Shown piece after piece: positions 51,483 to 59,859 of a DNA stretch of 64,000 nt (positions are counted from its first letter, which is position 1; each line of letters opens with the position of its first letter). The notes beneath the pieces were generated by a model, which did no database searches, had not been told where the DNA came from, and worked only from the letters and a program-made list of their open reading frames with translations. This DNA comes from Lactonifactor sp. BIOML-A5 (lineage in GTDB: Bacteria; Bacillota; Clostridia; Lachnospirales; Lachnospiraceae), in contig NZ_WKYV01000002.1 of assembly GCF_009677585.1 (NCBI RefSeq), positions 62,001 through 126,000 of the forward strand, read 5' to 3'. The position numbers and the translations under genes are program-made.

Positions 51483-52550
51483 TTATTTGCATGCTTGAAT
51501 TTTCTCTACCAGTTCCTTATTCAGCCCTAAGCTGTCAAGCTCATCGTAGACACCGGCTGCCGCTTCCTTCCATTGGGCTTTATCTACATCTGTCACTGTA
51601 ACGCCGGCATCCTTCATCTTCTGGACAGCCTCGTCTGTATAGCCTGCACTGTATTCCCTCTGATACGTTTTGGCCTCCTCGGCTGCCTTATCAAATGCCT
51701 CCTTCTGTGCATCGGTAAAGCTGTCATAGGTGCTTTGAGCAATCATCAGTACACATGGAGAATAGAATAGGTCAATCATAGAGACGTATTTCTGGACCTC
51801 ATACACTTTTGCAGACTCAATAATGGCAATGGGGTTCTCCTGTCCGTCCACCGTCCCCTGCTGAAGAGCGGTGAAGATTTCACTCCACGCCATAGGAGTT
51901 GCCGTAGCCCCAAGCTCCTTATAGGTGGCCATATGTACGTTGTTCTCCATGGTCCGGATTTTCATACCCTTCAAGTCTTCCGGTGCAACAATTTCTTTTT
52001 TGTCGTTTGTTACTTCACGGAACCCGTTTTCCCAAAAGCCCACTCCCTTGATTCCCTGACCCTCCAGTTCTTCCAAAAGGGAGGCGCCCACTTCACCGTC
52101 CAGTACTTTATATGCCTGCCGGGCATCCTCAAACAGATACGGCAGGTCCAGTACAGCAAAATCAGGGACAAAGTTCGGAATGGGGCCTGTAGATATCAGA
52201 CACATCTCCTGTACTCCCATGCCTACATTTTCCATCATGTCACGTTCATTTCCCAGCTGAGAGTTGGGATAAATATCAATAGTCATCTCCCCGTGGCTGT
52301 ACTCCTCCAGTAATTTCTGCATCTCCTGCAGGCCCTTTACGTAGTGTCCCTCAGGGGCTGTGGTCGTACCTGCCTTCAGGTGCACTGCTGCACTCTCAGA
52401 TCCCAGCATGGTATCCTCTGACCCGCTGCCGGCTGCCGTAGTCTTTGCAGTTCCTGTTTCATTGGAGGCACCTGCGCCTCCCCCGCCGCAGGCCGTCAAT
52501 GTGCCTGCCAATGTTACTGCTACTAATGCTGCAATCACTCGTTTTTTCAT
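51483..52550 (-). CDS. dctP: TRAP transporter substrate-binding lipoprotein (DctP type)
   Basis: A 355-residue binding protein anchored by a lipobox (LTAC, cysteine near residue 21), as expected in a Gram-positive. DctP features include NSQLGNERDMMENV, PYLFEDARQAYKVL, the carboxylate-binding arginine in LKGMKIRTMEN, and TVDGQENPIAIIES. Substrate is most likely an organic acid but cannot be specified. ATG preceded by AAGGAGAG. Confidence 0.95.
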   Translation of the reverse strand: MKKRVIAALVAVTLAGTLTACGGGGAGASNETGTAKTTAAGSGSEDTMLGSESAAVHLKAGTTTAPEGHYVKGLQEMQKLLEEYSHGEMTIDIYPNSQLGNERDMMENVGMGVQEMCLISTGPIPNFVPDFAVLDLPYLFEDARQAYKVLDGEVGASLLEELEGQGIKGVGFWENGFREVTNDKKEIVAPEDLKGMKIRTMENNVHMATYKELGATATPMAWSEIFTALQQGTVDGQENPIAIIESAKVYEVQKYVSMIDLFYSPCVLMIAQSTYDSFTDAQKEAFDKAAEEAKTYQREYSAGYTDEAVQKMKDAGVTVTDVDKAQWKEAAAGVYDELDSLGLNKELVEKIQACK

Positions 52551-52626
52551 GCGCTCTCTCCTTCTCTTTTTTTGGATTTTAATTGGTGCCTATGTTTTTA
52601 TGGTTAATCATAGGCAAATACATCCA

Positions 52627-52656
52627 ACGTTTAACGTCTTTGGTTTTACTATTATA
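52627..52656 (-). promoter_or_regulatory. Possible promoter and operator of the TRAP operon
   Basis: TATAAT on the minus strand (52656-52651) is followed 13 bases later by the odd palindrome ACGTTTAACGT (52627-52637). No good -35 is seen, so the promoter may need an activator. Confidence 0.35.
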
Positions 52657-52750
52657 AATGATATTTTTGCTGTTGTGTTGGGATTTACTGGATCCTCACA
52701 GAATCTTAACACCTGGAGTCTAACGATGCAAAAATAAAAAGCGCAAAAAA

Positions 52751-52786
52751 GCAGCGGCACAGTTTCATATCAAACTGTACCGCTGC
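52751..52786 (-). terminator. Terminator after the YczE-like gene
   Basis: GCAGCGGCACAGTTT (52751-52765) pairs with 52772-52786 (one mismatch); T6 follows on the minus strand. It separates the TRAP operon from the genes upstream of it. Confidence 0.8.
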
Positions 52787-52791
52787 TGCAG

Positions 52792-53478
52792 CTATCCTAC
52801 TGTAATTTTCTCTTTCTTATCCGCCTCTTTCTTCACCGTCCTCAGCATATTTTCCATGAAGCCAAGCTTTCTAAGAAAAAATCTGGCGATCATCCCCACG
52901 ACTACCGCCGCCGCTATGGTGCCCTCTCTGACCCCTTGAATACCATGAAACATCACAGCCGAGATCCCTCCGGCGATGACAGTCATGGAGGCGTCAAAGG
53001 CCACCTTTGTACTGCCGAATTCTCTGTGATACACTGTGGAGACCGCATTTACAAAAGCTTCCCCCGGCAGCATTACCACATCTGCCAGCACCTCCATAAA
53101 TACGCCGAACCCCAGTATCACGCAGCCGCACAGAAGAAACAGCAGCTTCATGTAATACACCTCAGGGTGGACCCATCTCAGAAAGATCATAGTTATATCA
53201 ATGAAATACCCGAATAAAACAGAAACCGGTATCTGCAGAAGCTGATATTTTTTAAAATCCCTCTTAAGAATCAGCATTTGTCCCAATATGAGCAGGATAC
53301 TCAGGACAATGGTAAACTGACCTATGGTAGGGGTAAACCCCAGGCTTAAAACGTATGGAATGCTGGAGATAGGAGAGGTTCCCAGATCCGCCTTTGTAAT
53401 ACAGCTTACGCCCAGTGAAGCGAAGAACAGACCTGCCAGGAAAAATAAATAACGTTTTATTAGTTCTCTCTTTTCCAT
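52792..53478 (-). CDS. YczE/YyaS-like membrane protein (DUF6198 type)
   Basis: A 228-residue integral membrane protein with five or so segments. LFFASLGVSCITKADLGTSPISSIPYVL is the family hallmark (Gly/Asp/Pro turn after segment 1), with VMLPGEAFVNAVS in the middle. Roles are unclear; some homologues sit beside antibiotic or transporter genes. Starts 9 bases after the creatininase-family gene, so the two form a small operon. Confidence 0.85.
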   Translation of the reverse strand: MEKRELIKRYLFFLAGLFFASLGVSCITKADLGTSPISSIPYVLSLGFTPTIGQFTIVLSILLILGQMLILKRDFKKYQLLQIPVSVLFGYFIDITMIFLRWVHPEVYYMKLLFLLCGCVILGFGVFMEVLADVVMLPGEAFVNAVSTVYHREFGSTKVAFDASMTVIAGGISAVMFHGIQGVREGTIAAAVVVGMIARFFLRKLGFMENMLRTVKKEADKKEKITVG

Positions 53479-53487
53479 TTATCCCCC

Positions 53488-54243
53488 TCAATCCCCGGGC
53501 ATTTCTTTAAGGCAGATATTTACCAGTTCCGGTATCACAGCCGCTACGATCTGCTCTCCTTTTTCCGATGATGAGGAATAGGCACTGGCCAGAGCACCTG
53601 TCTCCGGGACATCCCCCTTTTTCAGAGGGTACCTGAAATAGGGCAGTGCCTCTGCCGGCTCCGCCTCCGTCATCCGCTCCAAATGGCAGAGCTGAGGCGC
53701 AAAATACATCATCAGGGAAGTCTCTGTCACCGCCGCATGTTCAAATGCCCAGCCAGGAAACGGTACCTGGTCAAATATCTTTTCGATCACTTCCTCGGAC
53801 AGAGGATCCCACCAGTTAGATTCCACAAGCAAGGCAGCTCCCTTGGTATCTCTGTTGACAAGATCCATTGCCTCTACAAGAAAAGCCTCATTTTCGAAAT
53901 GGGCGTTCATAATAAAAATTTTTGTAAATCCGTCTCTGACCAGCTCCATCAGCACATCATAAACCAGGCGAATTACGGTCTCGCCATTTAAGTCAATAGT
54001 CCCCGGAAATAAGGGTCCTCCCCCGCTCAGCGGTTTTGACTTATACCCATAAGACAAGGGCGGCATCACCACACCGTCTATTTTTTCTGCCAGCCGCAGG
54101 GCAAACTGCTCTGCAATCACTGCGTCCGTGCAGATAGGCAGATGCAGGGCATGCTGTTCCACAGCCCCAACCGGCAGGATGACTACCCTGTCCTTTTTCG
54201 CCGCAAATTCCGGCCAGGTCATTTCTTCCATACGATATGTCAT
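53488..54243 (-). CDS. Creatininase family amidohydrolase
   Basis: About 251 residues. Metal-site motifs of the creatininase family are visible: PVGAVEQHALHLPICTD (Glu, His, Asp ligands), NAHFENE and an AAVTETSLM stretch. Creatininases open cyclic amides such as creatinine, and relatives cut formamides in cofactor synthesis. The ATG at 54243 is chosen with GGGGG 8 bases ahead; a longer frame begins at 54276. Lies just behind the glycan operon on the same strand and before a YczE-like gene. Confidence 0.85.
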   Translation of the reverse strand: MTYRMEEMTWPEFAAKKDRVVILPVGAVEQHALHLPICTDAVIAEQFALRLAEKIDGVVMPPLSYGYKSKPLSGGGPLFPGTIDLNGETVIRLVYDVLMELVRDGFTKIFIMNAHFENEAFLVEAMDLVNRDTKGAALLVESNWWDPLSEEVIEKIFDQVPFPGWAFEHAAVTETSLMMYFAPQLCHLERMTEAEPAEALPYFRYPLKKGDVPETGALASAYSSSSEKGEQIVAAVIPELVNICLKEMPGD

Positions 54244-54265
54244 AGCTTTTTCCCCCAATCCTTTC

Positions 54266-56101
54266 CTATTTGTCAATCCCCCGTATTTTCATAATCAGCT
54301 GCTGATCCGTGGGGTTTCCGTTTTCATCCAGGGCCACTTCGGTCTCATCCTCCCCTGCCTCCTTATAGTAGCCTGAGATACACCCGATCTCCACTGCGGG
54401 ACTGGTAAGCTCCAGCTCATACAGCTGCCCTTTTTCCACCTCCACTGGCCCCTCAATCACAGAATACAGAGCATCCTCACTGGTAAAGGGAAGCGTATCT
54501 ACCTGTCCTTCATATACTACCGTTCCATTTTCATGGCTGCGCACCACTACGTTCATGTACGAATCGTTTATCCGGTAATGCAGGCACATTTTCATCTGGA
54601 TATCTGTCAGTGTATTGCCGTCGGCATAGAACAGCTGCCGGACGCTGGAGTCTTCACTCACATCCACCTCCACACACTCCGCCAGTTCGGTGGAAGAGTT
54701 ATCCTTGAAGATCACTTCCCCTCTCACCACACTGGCCAGGCAGAGGAAGGCCGGTACCGCGAAAGCCAGAACACCCACCGCAAATGCGGCGCGGAGCTGG
54801 TTCAGAAGTCCTCTGGATACCTCAGTTCTCTGATTGGTGTGAAATCTGGGATGGTTAAAGACAAAATATGCCAGCAGGACAACCCAGATGGCCGTGGCCA
54901 GAAGCGTCTCATCATGAAATCCATAGATATCCCACATACTTGTGGCAAATTGCCGCCCTTTTATCAGATATTTAAAGATTCCCCCTGTCAGCACACCGGC
55001 GCCTACCAGGGAATGACTCATGAATATATACATGGCTGCCATAAGAATATTAGTAATCATAACAAAAAGATTGCCGTTTTTATTCCGGAAGATGCTGAGC
55101 AGCAGGAAGGGAACAATCAGCAGAAGCCACTGAGGGTTCCAGTTTGCCAGTCCGAACAGGGTAAAACTCATCCCTGTGGTGAGAAAAAGCGCCCAGGACT
55201 GAAGTTCTCCGGGAGCTGTGGTTTTTCTCTGATACGCCCAGACCAGAAGGAAGGCCGCCATCGCCATCATCAGGTTAATCCCTGAGATGAACCCAACATC
55301 AAAACCATTGTCTACGAAGTCAAGAGCCCCAAATCCCAGAACACTCCTGTGGAAGTAAGGGGAACTCCAGTTTGGCAGTACTTCCGCAGCCAGTGGAGCC
55401 AGGGCAGGAACGGCATACTTTATGATATTCCGGATTTTCTTCTCTTTCAGAACCAGCAGAATCAGAAAATAGGCGAGGGCCTGATACTTGAAGGTGGCAG
55501 CCATTCCGAAGGCAAGGGCAAACTTCAGCATATCCCACTTTTCACCCTTAAAGTAAAAGTATAAGCCCACTACCACAAAAAATACAGTAAAGATGTCGTA
55601 CTGGCTGAAGATAAACTGGCTGTACACCCCAATGGGGAAAATGATAAACGCATACTTACAGAGTCTTGCTTTTTTCTCCCCAAATCCCAGGAGCAGTGCG
55701 ATTTTATAGATTACATGCGCTGTAATAAAATACAGAAGCACCGGAAGGAGCTTATACCACATGTTGCTCACAAAGGAATTCACGGTATTGTCCGCAGGGG
55801 CCCCCTTCAGTAAATAGAGAGGCAGGTTCCACACAGCAAACGCAATGAACGTACTGGGCATGTAATTGGCATAAAAATTTCCGGATTGCTCAAAGCTTGC
55901 CTTATAAAAGTCAAATGGATGCTTATAGAGCAGGAAGGAACGGTTTCCTGTCACTCTGATATCCCCGTGCACAAAGGCAATGTACAAAAAAGCCAGCACC
56001 GCAATAGTGACTATAATATCTAATTTGCTTATTTCTTCGCTTTTCAGCAGGGGAAGTCCCTTCCACCTGCTAAACAGCGTCTCTCTGTCTTTCTTCTTCA
56101 C
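54266..56101 (-). CDS. Multi-pass membrane glycosyltransferase-like protein (GT-C fold)
   Basis: About 611 residues with roughly ten membrane segments in the first 430 residues and a C-terminal extracellular beta-rich domain. A WKGLPLLKSEEISKLD cytoplasmic start, a loop with acidic FDFYKASF, and NWNPQWLLLIVPFLL suggest a lipid-linked-sugar glycosyltransferase of the mannosyltransferase or PMT type. The start is taken as GTG at 56101, preceded by GAGGAG. It is the last glycan gene; GT-C enzymes usually act on the outer face using polyprenyl-phosphate sugars, which the GT2 protein upstream could supply. Confidence 0.7.
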   Translation of the reverse strand: MKKKDRETLFSRWKGLPLLKSEEISKLDIIVTIAVLAFLYIAFVHGDIRVTGNRSFLLYKHPFDFYKASFEQSGNFYANYMPSTFIAFAVWNLPLYLLKGAPADNTVNSFVSNMWYKLLPVLLYFITAHVIYKIALLLGFGEKKARLCKYAFIIFPIGVYSQFIFSQYDIFTVFFVVVGLYFYFKGEKWDMLKFALAFGMAATFKYQALAYFLILLVLKEKKIRNIIKYAVPALAPLAAEVLPNWSSPYFHRSVLGFGALDFVDNGFDVGFISGINLMMAMAAFLLVWAYQRKTTAPGELQSWALFLTTGMSFTLFGLANWNPQWLLLIVPFLLLSIFRNKNGNLFVMITNILMAAMYIFMSHSLVGAGVLTGGIFKYLIKGRQFATSMWDIYGFHDETLLATAIWVVLLAYFVFNHPRFHTNQRTEVSRGLLNQLRAAFAVGVLAFAVPAFLCLASVVRGEVIFKDNSSTELAECVEVDVSEDSSVRQLFYADGNTLTDIQMKMCLHYRINDSYMNVVVRSHENGTVVYEGQVDTLPFTSEDALYSVIEGPVEVEKGQLYELELTSPAVEIGCISGYYKEAGEDETEVALDENGNPTDQQLIMKIRGIDK

Positions 56102-57086
56102 AATTCTTCTCCTCAACTAACGCTTCTTCTTCGGAACCGGAAGTTCCGTCCTCAAAATTAATTCTTTCCTCCTCTACTACCAGCGGCCTGTCCAGCACCC
56201 TGGTATTAATGCTGAGTACATATTCCCCAAGAAAACCTATAAAAAATAACTGAAGGGCACCCAGAAAGAATACTCCAATAAGCATAGGGGCAACTCCTGC
56301 GGAAAACCTGTCCCAGTAGATTAATTTCATAATAAAGTAGAAGAGACCGGCCAAAAAACTCAGTCCGGCCACCAAAAAGCCCAGAAAAGTAGCCATACGC
56401 ATCACAACTTTGGAGTAGGAAGTAATCCCCACCATGGCGTAGTCATACAGGCTGTAAAAATTGTTTTTACTTTTTCCTGCCTTTCTCTTCTGCTGCTCAT
56501 AGGGAATGGCTTTATAGTCATACCCCAGTTCCGCGATAATCCCTCTCAGATACGGCATGGGATCGTGGAGCTGCCTCACCACGTCCACAAAGGATTTATC
56601 ATAGAGGCCAAAGCCGGTAAACTGTTCAATATGATCAATATCTGTGATCCGTTTTACCAGTTTATAGTAGCAGGCCCGGATAGCATACATAATGCGCCTC
56701 TCCTTGCTGGATTTCTTAATGCCTATTACAATCTTATGCCCGTTTTCCCATTCCTGCACAAACTTTTCAATCATTTCCACGGGGTCCTGGAAATCCGCAC
56801 ACATTCGGATGGCACAGTCCCCGGTGGTCTGTTTCAGACCATATACAGGCGAGCGCATCTGTCCGAAGTTTTTTGTGTTGAAGATCGCCTTTATTTTTTT
56901 ATTTTCTCTGCACAGATCCCGAAGATAGTTTTGGGTCTGATCCTGAGAGTGATTATCTATGAATATAATTTCATAGTCGTATCGGGAGAGCTTCCGGGTA
57001 AAGACTTCTGTTATAGCCGCTGCCAGAGGCTTTACATTCTTCTCTTCATTGTACGTTGGAATAATCACGGATATTTTCTTCTTCAT
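56070..57086 (-). CDS. Glycosyltransferase family 2, polyprenyl-phosphate sugar synthase type
   Basis: A 338-residue enzyme: GT-A domain (VIIPTYNEEKNV, IIFIDNHSQDQT, DXD-like region ADFQDP) followed by two C-terminal membrane segments (about 232-300), the layout of GtrB/ArnC/DPM1 enzymes that make undecaprenyl-phosphate sugars. The C-terminal tail is strongly acidic (EERINFEDGTSGSEEEA). Overlaps its neighbours on both sides by a few bases. Confidence 0.88.
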   Translation of the reverse strand: MKKKISVIIPTYNEEKNVKPLAAAITEVFTRKLSRYDYEIIFIDNHSQDQTQNYLRDLCRENKKIKAIFNTKNFGQMRSPVYGLKQTTGDCAIRMCADFQDPVEMIEKFVQEWENGHKIVIGIKKSSKERRIMYAIRACYYKLVKRITDIDHIEQFTGFGLYDKSFVDVVRQLHDPMPYLRGIIAELGYDYKAIPYEQQKRKAGKSKNNFYSLYDYAMVGITSYSKVVMRMATFLGFLVAGLSFLAGLFYFIMKLIYWDRFSAGVAPMLIGVFFLGALQLFFIGFLGEYVLSINTRVLDRPLVVEEERINFEDGTSGSEEEALVEEKNCEEERQRDAV

Positions 57087-58009
57087 TTTACATTTTTCTC
57101 CTTAAACCACTCTACTGTTTCCTTAATCCCCCGCTCAAAGGTATATTCAGGAACAAACCCCACATCTTCTGTAAGGGTACTGATATCTGCGCAGAGGTTC
57201 ATCACAGCTCCCGGCGGATATGGACGTTTCCCTATGCCGGGACGTACCCCGGGTGCCGCTGCATCCCGCATCTCATAGATGTATTCCTTTAAAAGACGGG
57301 CTTTTCCGCTTCCCACACAGTATACGGCACCGTCTCTTCCCCTCTCTCCTATGAGATAATACGCCCTGCCTGCGTCCTTGCTGTACAGATAATCCCATCT
57401 CTGCTCTCCGGGGGTAAACTCTCCCGGCTGCCCTCCGAGGAATTTTTCTATACTGCTCATGATCATAGAACTTTCCTTGTCATGGATTCCATATACACTG
57501 AAGATCCTGGGCCAGATACATTCCATACCCAGCTCCCGGCAAAGGAGAAATGCCAGCTTACCCGCTGCCAGCTTGCTGACTCCATAGGGTGTCTGGGGGC
57601 TGACCGGGGCCCCGGGGCCGATCCGTTCCCTATCCAGCACTCCGTATTCCGCCTGGGATCCCGCGCCGATAAACCTGCGGCACCCAAGTGTCTTTGCCGC
57701 CCGCACCGCATCCAGGGTGTACTGAATATTATTGCTTTGGAGCTGTACACTTTTATCCCTGGACGCACCGGTATTCCCCCAGGCAATATGATAAAAAGTA
57801 TCGCAGGAATCTTTGATGAGATCCGGCAGCCGCTCCAGTTCTTCCAGGGGACAGTGGATGATCCTCAGCCGCTCATGAGGGGGAAGGCGAAAAAGCTTGG
57901 GGGAGTCCTCCCGCACCGCCGCGTAGACCAGCAGCCCCCGGGCCAGGCATTCCTGCACAAGGGCTGCCCCTATCATACTGGTAGATCCGGTTATTATAAT
58001 TTTCTTCAC
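57083..58009 (-). CDS. NAD-dependent epimerase/dehydratase (SDR) of the glycan operon
   Basis: A 308-residue extended short-chain dehydrogenase. The N-terminal nucleotide site is GSTSMIGAALV, with GAGSQAEYG and the catalytic TPYGVSK (Tyr-x-x-x-Lys). Its start (GTG) overlaps the TPP enzyme stop, so the two products are coupled. In yersiniose clusters the reductase YerF follows the carboligase YerE, and this gene may play that role; sequence motifs alone cannot distinguish reductase from epimerase. Confidence 0.85.
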   Translation of the reverse strand: MKKIIITGSTSMIGAALVQECLARGLLVYAAVREDSPKLFRLPPHERLRIIHCPLEELERLPDLIKDSCDTFYHIAWGNTGASRDKSVQLQSNNIQYTLDAVRAAKTLGCRRFIGAGSQAEYGVLDRERIGPGAPVSPQTPYGVSKLAAGKLAFLLCRELGMECIWPRIFSVYGIHDKESSMIMSSIEKFLGGQPGEFTPGEQRWDYLYSKDAGRAYYLIGERGRDGAVYCVGSGKARLLKEYIYEMRDAAAPGVRPGIGKRPYPPGAVMNLCADISTLTEDVGFVPEYTFERGIKETVEWFKEKNVK

Positions 58010-59847
58010 GATTCTTCCACCTCCAGGGGGATGTACATATTATCTTTCAGCTCCTCCCGGTCCAGGAAGGGATACATGTCCTCCAGCGTCGCAGATACCA
58101 TGGTGCCGTCGGGAAGCTGCCGGGAAGCGGTCTTTGGCTCTGTCTTCTGATATTTTGTTGCGTATACCTCGCAGATACAGGGGGGTTTTGCCCTCAGAGC
58201 GGCCTTCAAATCCTCTCTCAGAGTCTTCCCGGATCTGCAGCTGCAGTAGGGATATCCGTAAGCCTCTGCCAGTTTTCGCAGCTCCGGAAAACTGAGATCC
58301 CCGCTTTCCTCTCCCACTCCGACCAGCGGCTCTCCAAAATAATTTCTCTGGGTCTGCCGGATGGAGTGATACCCCTGGTTATTAATGACAAAGATCCGTA
58401 TAGGGAGCCGGTTGTGGAGAATGGTCTGCAGCTCCTGAAGGTTCATCTGCAGACTTCCCTCCCCTGTGACACAGATTGTCTCCCTTCCCCCGGCAGCGCT
58501 GACACCGATGGCGGCAGGGAGGCCATACCCCATAGAAGCCGTATTGGGGTTGGTAATGAACCTCTGGTTCTTTTTGATGACAGATGCCTGACTTCCCGCC
58601 ACACGGGCGGTGCCCACGCTCACTACCATCTGGGCTCCCTCCTCCAGCAGGTCCGTTAGCTCATGATAAAAGGCATAGATATTGGTATATCCGGGTTCCA
58701 GGTCTTGGTAATGTTCCTCTTTCACAACCGGATATTTCTTTTTCCAACCAAGGCACTGTTTCCTCCATTCTTCCCCGGAAAACCACGGGTGTCCGGGAGA
58801 ACATCCCCGCTCTCTCACCTCCGTCAGAAGCTTATGTATCAGGTCCGCGGCATCCCCGCATACAGGAAGGCTGACATGGAGATTGGGCTTTTTCAATTCC
58901 TCCCCGTCAATATCATTTAAGATAGTATAAGCACCCCGGGCCCAGCTTTTATATTGGAAACCAGTCTGCACAAAGCTCTGGCGGCTGCCCAGAGAGAGGA
59001 GTACATCACAGTTCTGGACTGCAAAGTTTCCCGCCCGGTCCCCGGTCCCCCCGTTTCGCCCCGTATACAGAGGATGGTCCGTCTCCATGGCATCCACGCT
59101 GCTCATTCCTGTAACTACAGGTATCCCCAGATGTTCCGCCAGAACATGGAATTCGCGGATTGCCCCGGACAGCCTTACCCCATTTCCCACAAACAATACG
59201 GGGCGGGAAGCTGTCTTTATCTTCTCCAGAATCTGTTTCACCGTATCCTCCGGCACGGCGCAGGGCAGCTCTCCGGCGTCTTCTTCCGGGTGGTAGGGAA
59301 GCAGCTCCTCTGTCTCTATGACCGCACCCTGAACGTTCAGAGGCACATCCAGCCACACAGGCCCCGGACGCCCGTGAACGGCCAGATACAAAGCCCGTTC
59401 CAGATGATAGCGTATGCTGAGAGGGTCCGTCACCATCACCGCATATTTGGTCATAGGGCCTGCTGACTGCACGATGTCATATTCCTGCACCCCCATACTG
59501 CGGAGCCCCAGCCCCGTACTTCTCACCGTAGTGTCATACCGCACCTGACCGGACAGAACCAGCATGGGAATGGAATCCATCCAGCCGCACAGCACACCTG
59601 TAAGGGCATTGACTGCCCCCGGCCCTGAGGTAACGCACACGGCCGCTAACCGGTTATTCACTCTGGCATATGCCTCCGCCGCCATGGCCGAAGCCTGTTC
59701 ATGGTGGTTATAGATGCACTTCAGCTCCTGGTGATGGCCGAAGGCATCGTTTAAATGCATGGCACCCCCTCCGGTGACGGTAAACACATGCTTTACTCCC
59801 CATTGGGAGATATAATCTGCAATGTAATTGGATACTTTCTTTTTCAT
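58006..59847 (-). CDS. Thiamine-diphosphate-dependent carboligase, YerE/acetolactate-synthase-like
   Basis: A 613-residue TPP enzyme with the three-domain acetolactate synthase fold: N-terminal PYR domain with catalytic Glu50 (HHEQASAMAAEAYAR), a central domain (GMSSVDAMETDHPLYTGRNGG region), and C-terminal PP domain with the TPP-Mg motif in which the usual GDG reads GEG (VTGEGSLQMNLQEL) and the NNQGYHSIRQTQ motif. Position in a glycan operon next to an RfbH-type dehydrase and an SDR suggests it adds a two-carbon branch to a 4-keto-3,6-dideoxysugar, as YerE does in yersiniose A formation. Amino-acid biosynthesis by IlvB is less likely given context. Confidence 0.8.
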   Translation of the reverse strand: MKKKVSNYIADYISQWGVKHVFTVTGGGAMHLNDAFGHHQELKCIYNHHEQASAMAAEAYARVNNRLAAVCVTSGPGAVNALTGVLCGWMDSIPMLVLSGQVRYDTTVRSTGLGLRSMGVQEYDIVQSAGPMTKYAVMVTDPLSIRYHLERALYLAVHGRPGPVWLDVPLNVQGAVIETEELLPYHPEEDAGELPCAVPEDTVKQILEKIKTASRPVLFVGNGVRLSGAIREFHVLAEHLGIPVVTGMSSVDAMETDHPLYTGRNGGTGDRAGNFAVQNCDVLLSLGSRQSFVQTGFQYKSWARGAYTILNDIDGEELKKPNLHVSLPVCGDAADLIHKLLTEVRERGCSPGHPWFSGEEWRKQCLGWKKKYPVVKEEHYQDLEPGYTNIYAFYHELTDLLEEGAQMVVSVGTARVAGSQASVIKKNQRFITNPNTASMGYGLPAAIGVSAAGGRETICVTGEGSLQMNLQELQTILHNRLPIRIFVINNQGYHSIRQTQRNYFGEPLVGVGEESGDLSFPELRKLAEAYGYPYCSCRSGKTLREDLKAALRAKPPCICEVYATKYQKTEPKTASRQLPDGTMVSATLEDMYPFLDREELKDNMYIPLEVEES

Positions 59848-59859
59848 ACTGCTGCCTTC

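Noticed and set aside
58006..59847. Acetolactate synthase for branched-chain amino acids (IlvB)
   Set aside because: No ilvN, ilvC or leu genes adjoin it, and it overlaps a sugar SDR within a glycan operon; the call was kept as YerE-like carboligase.
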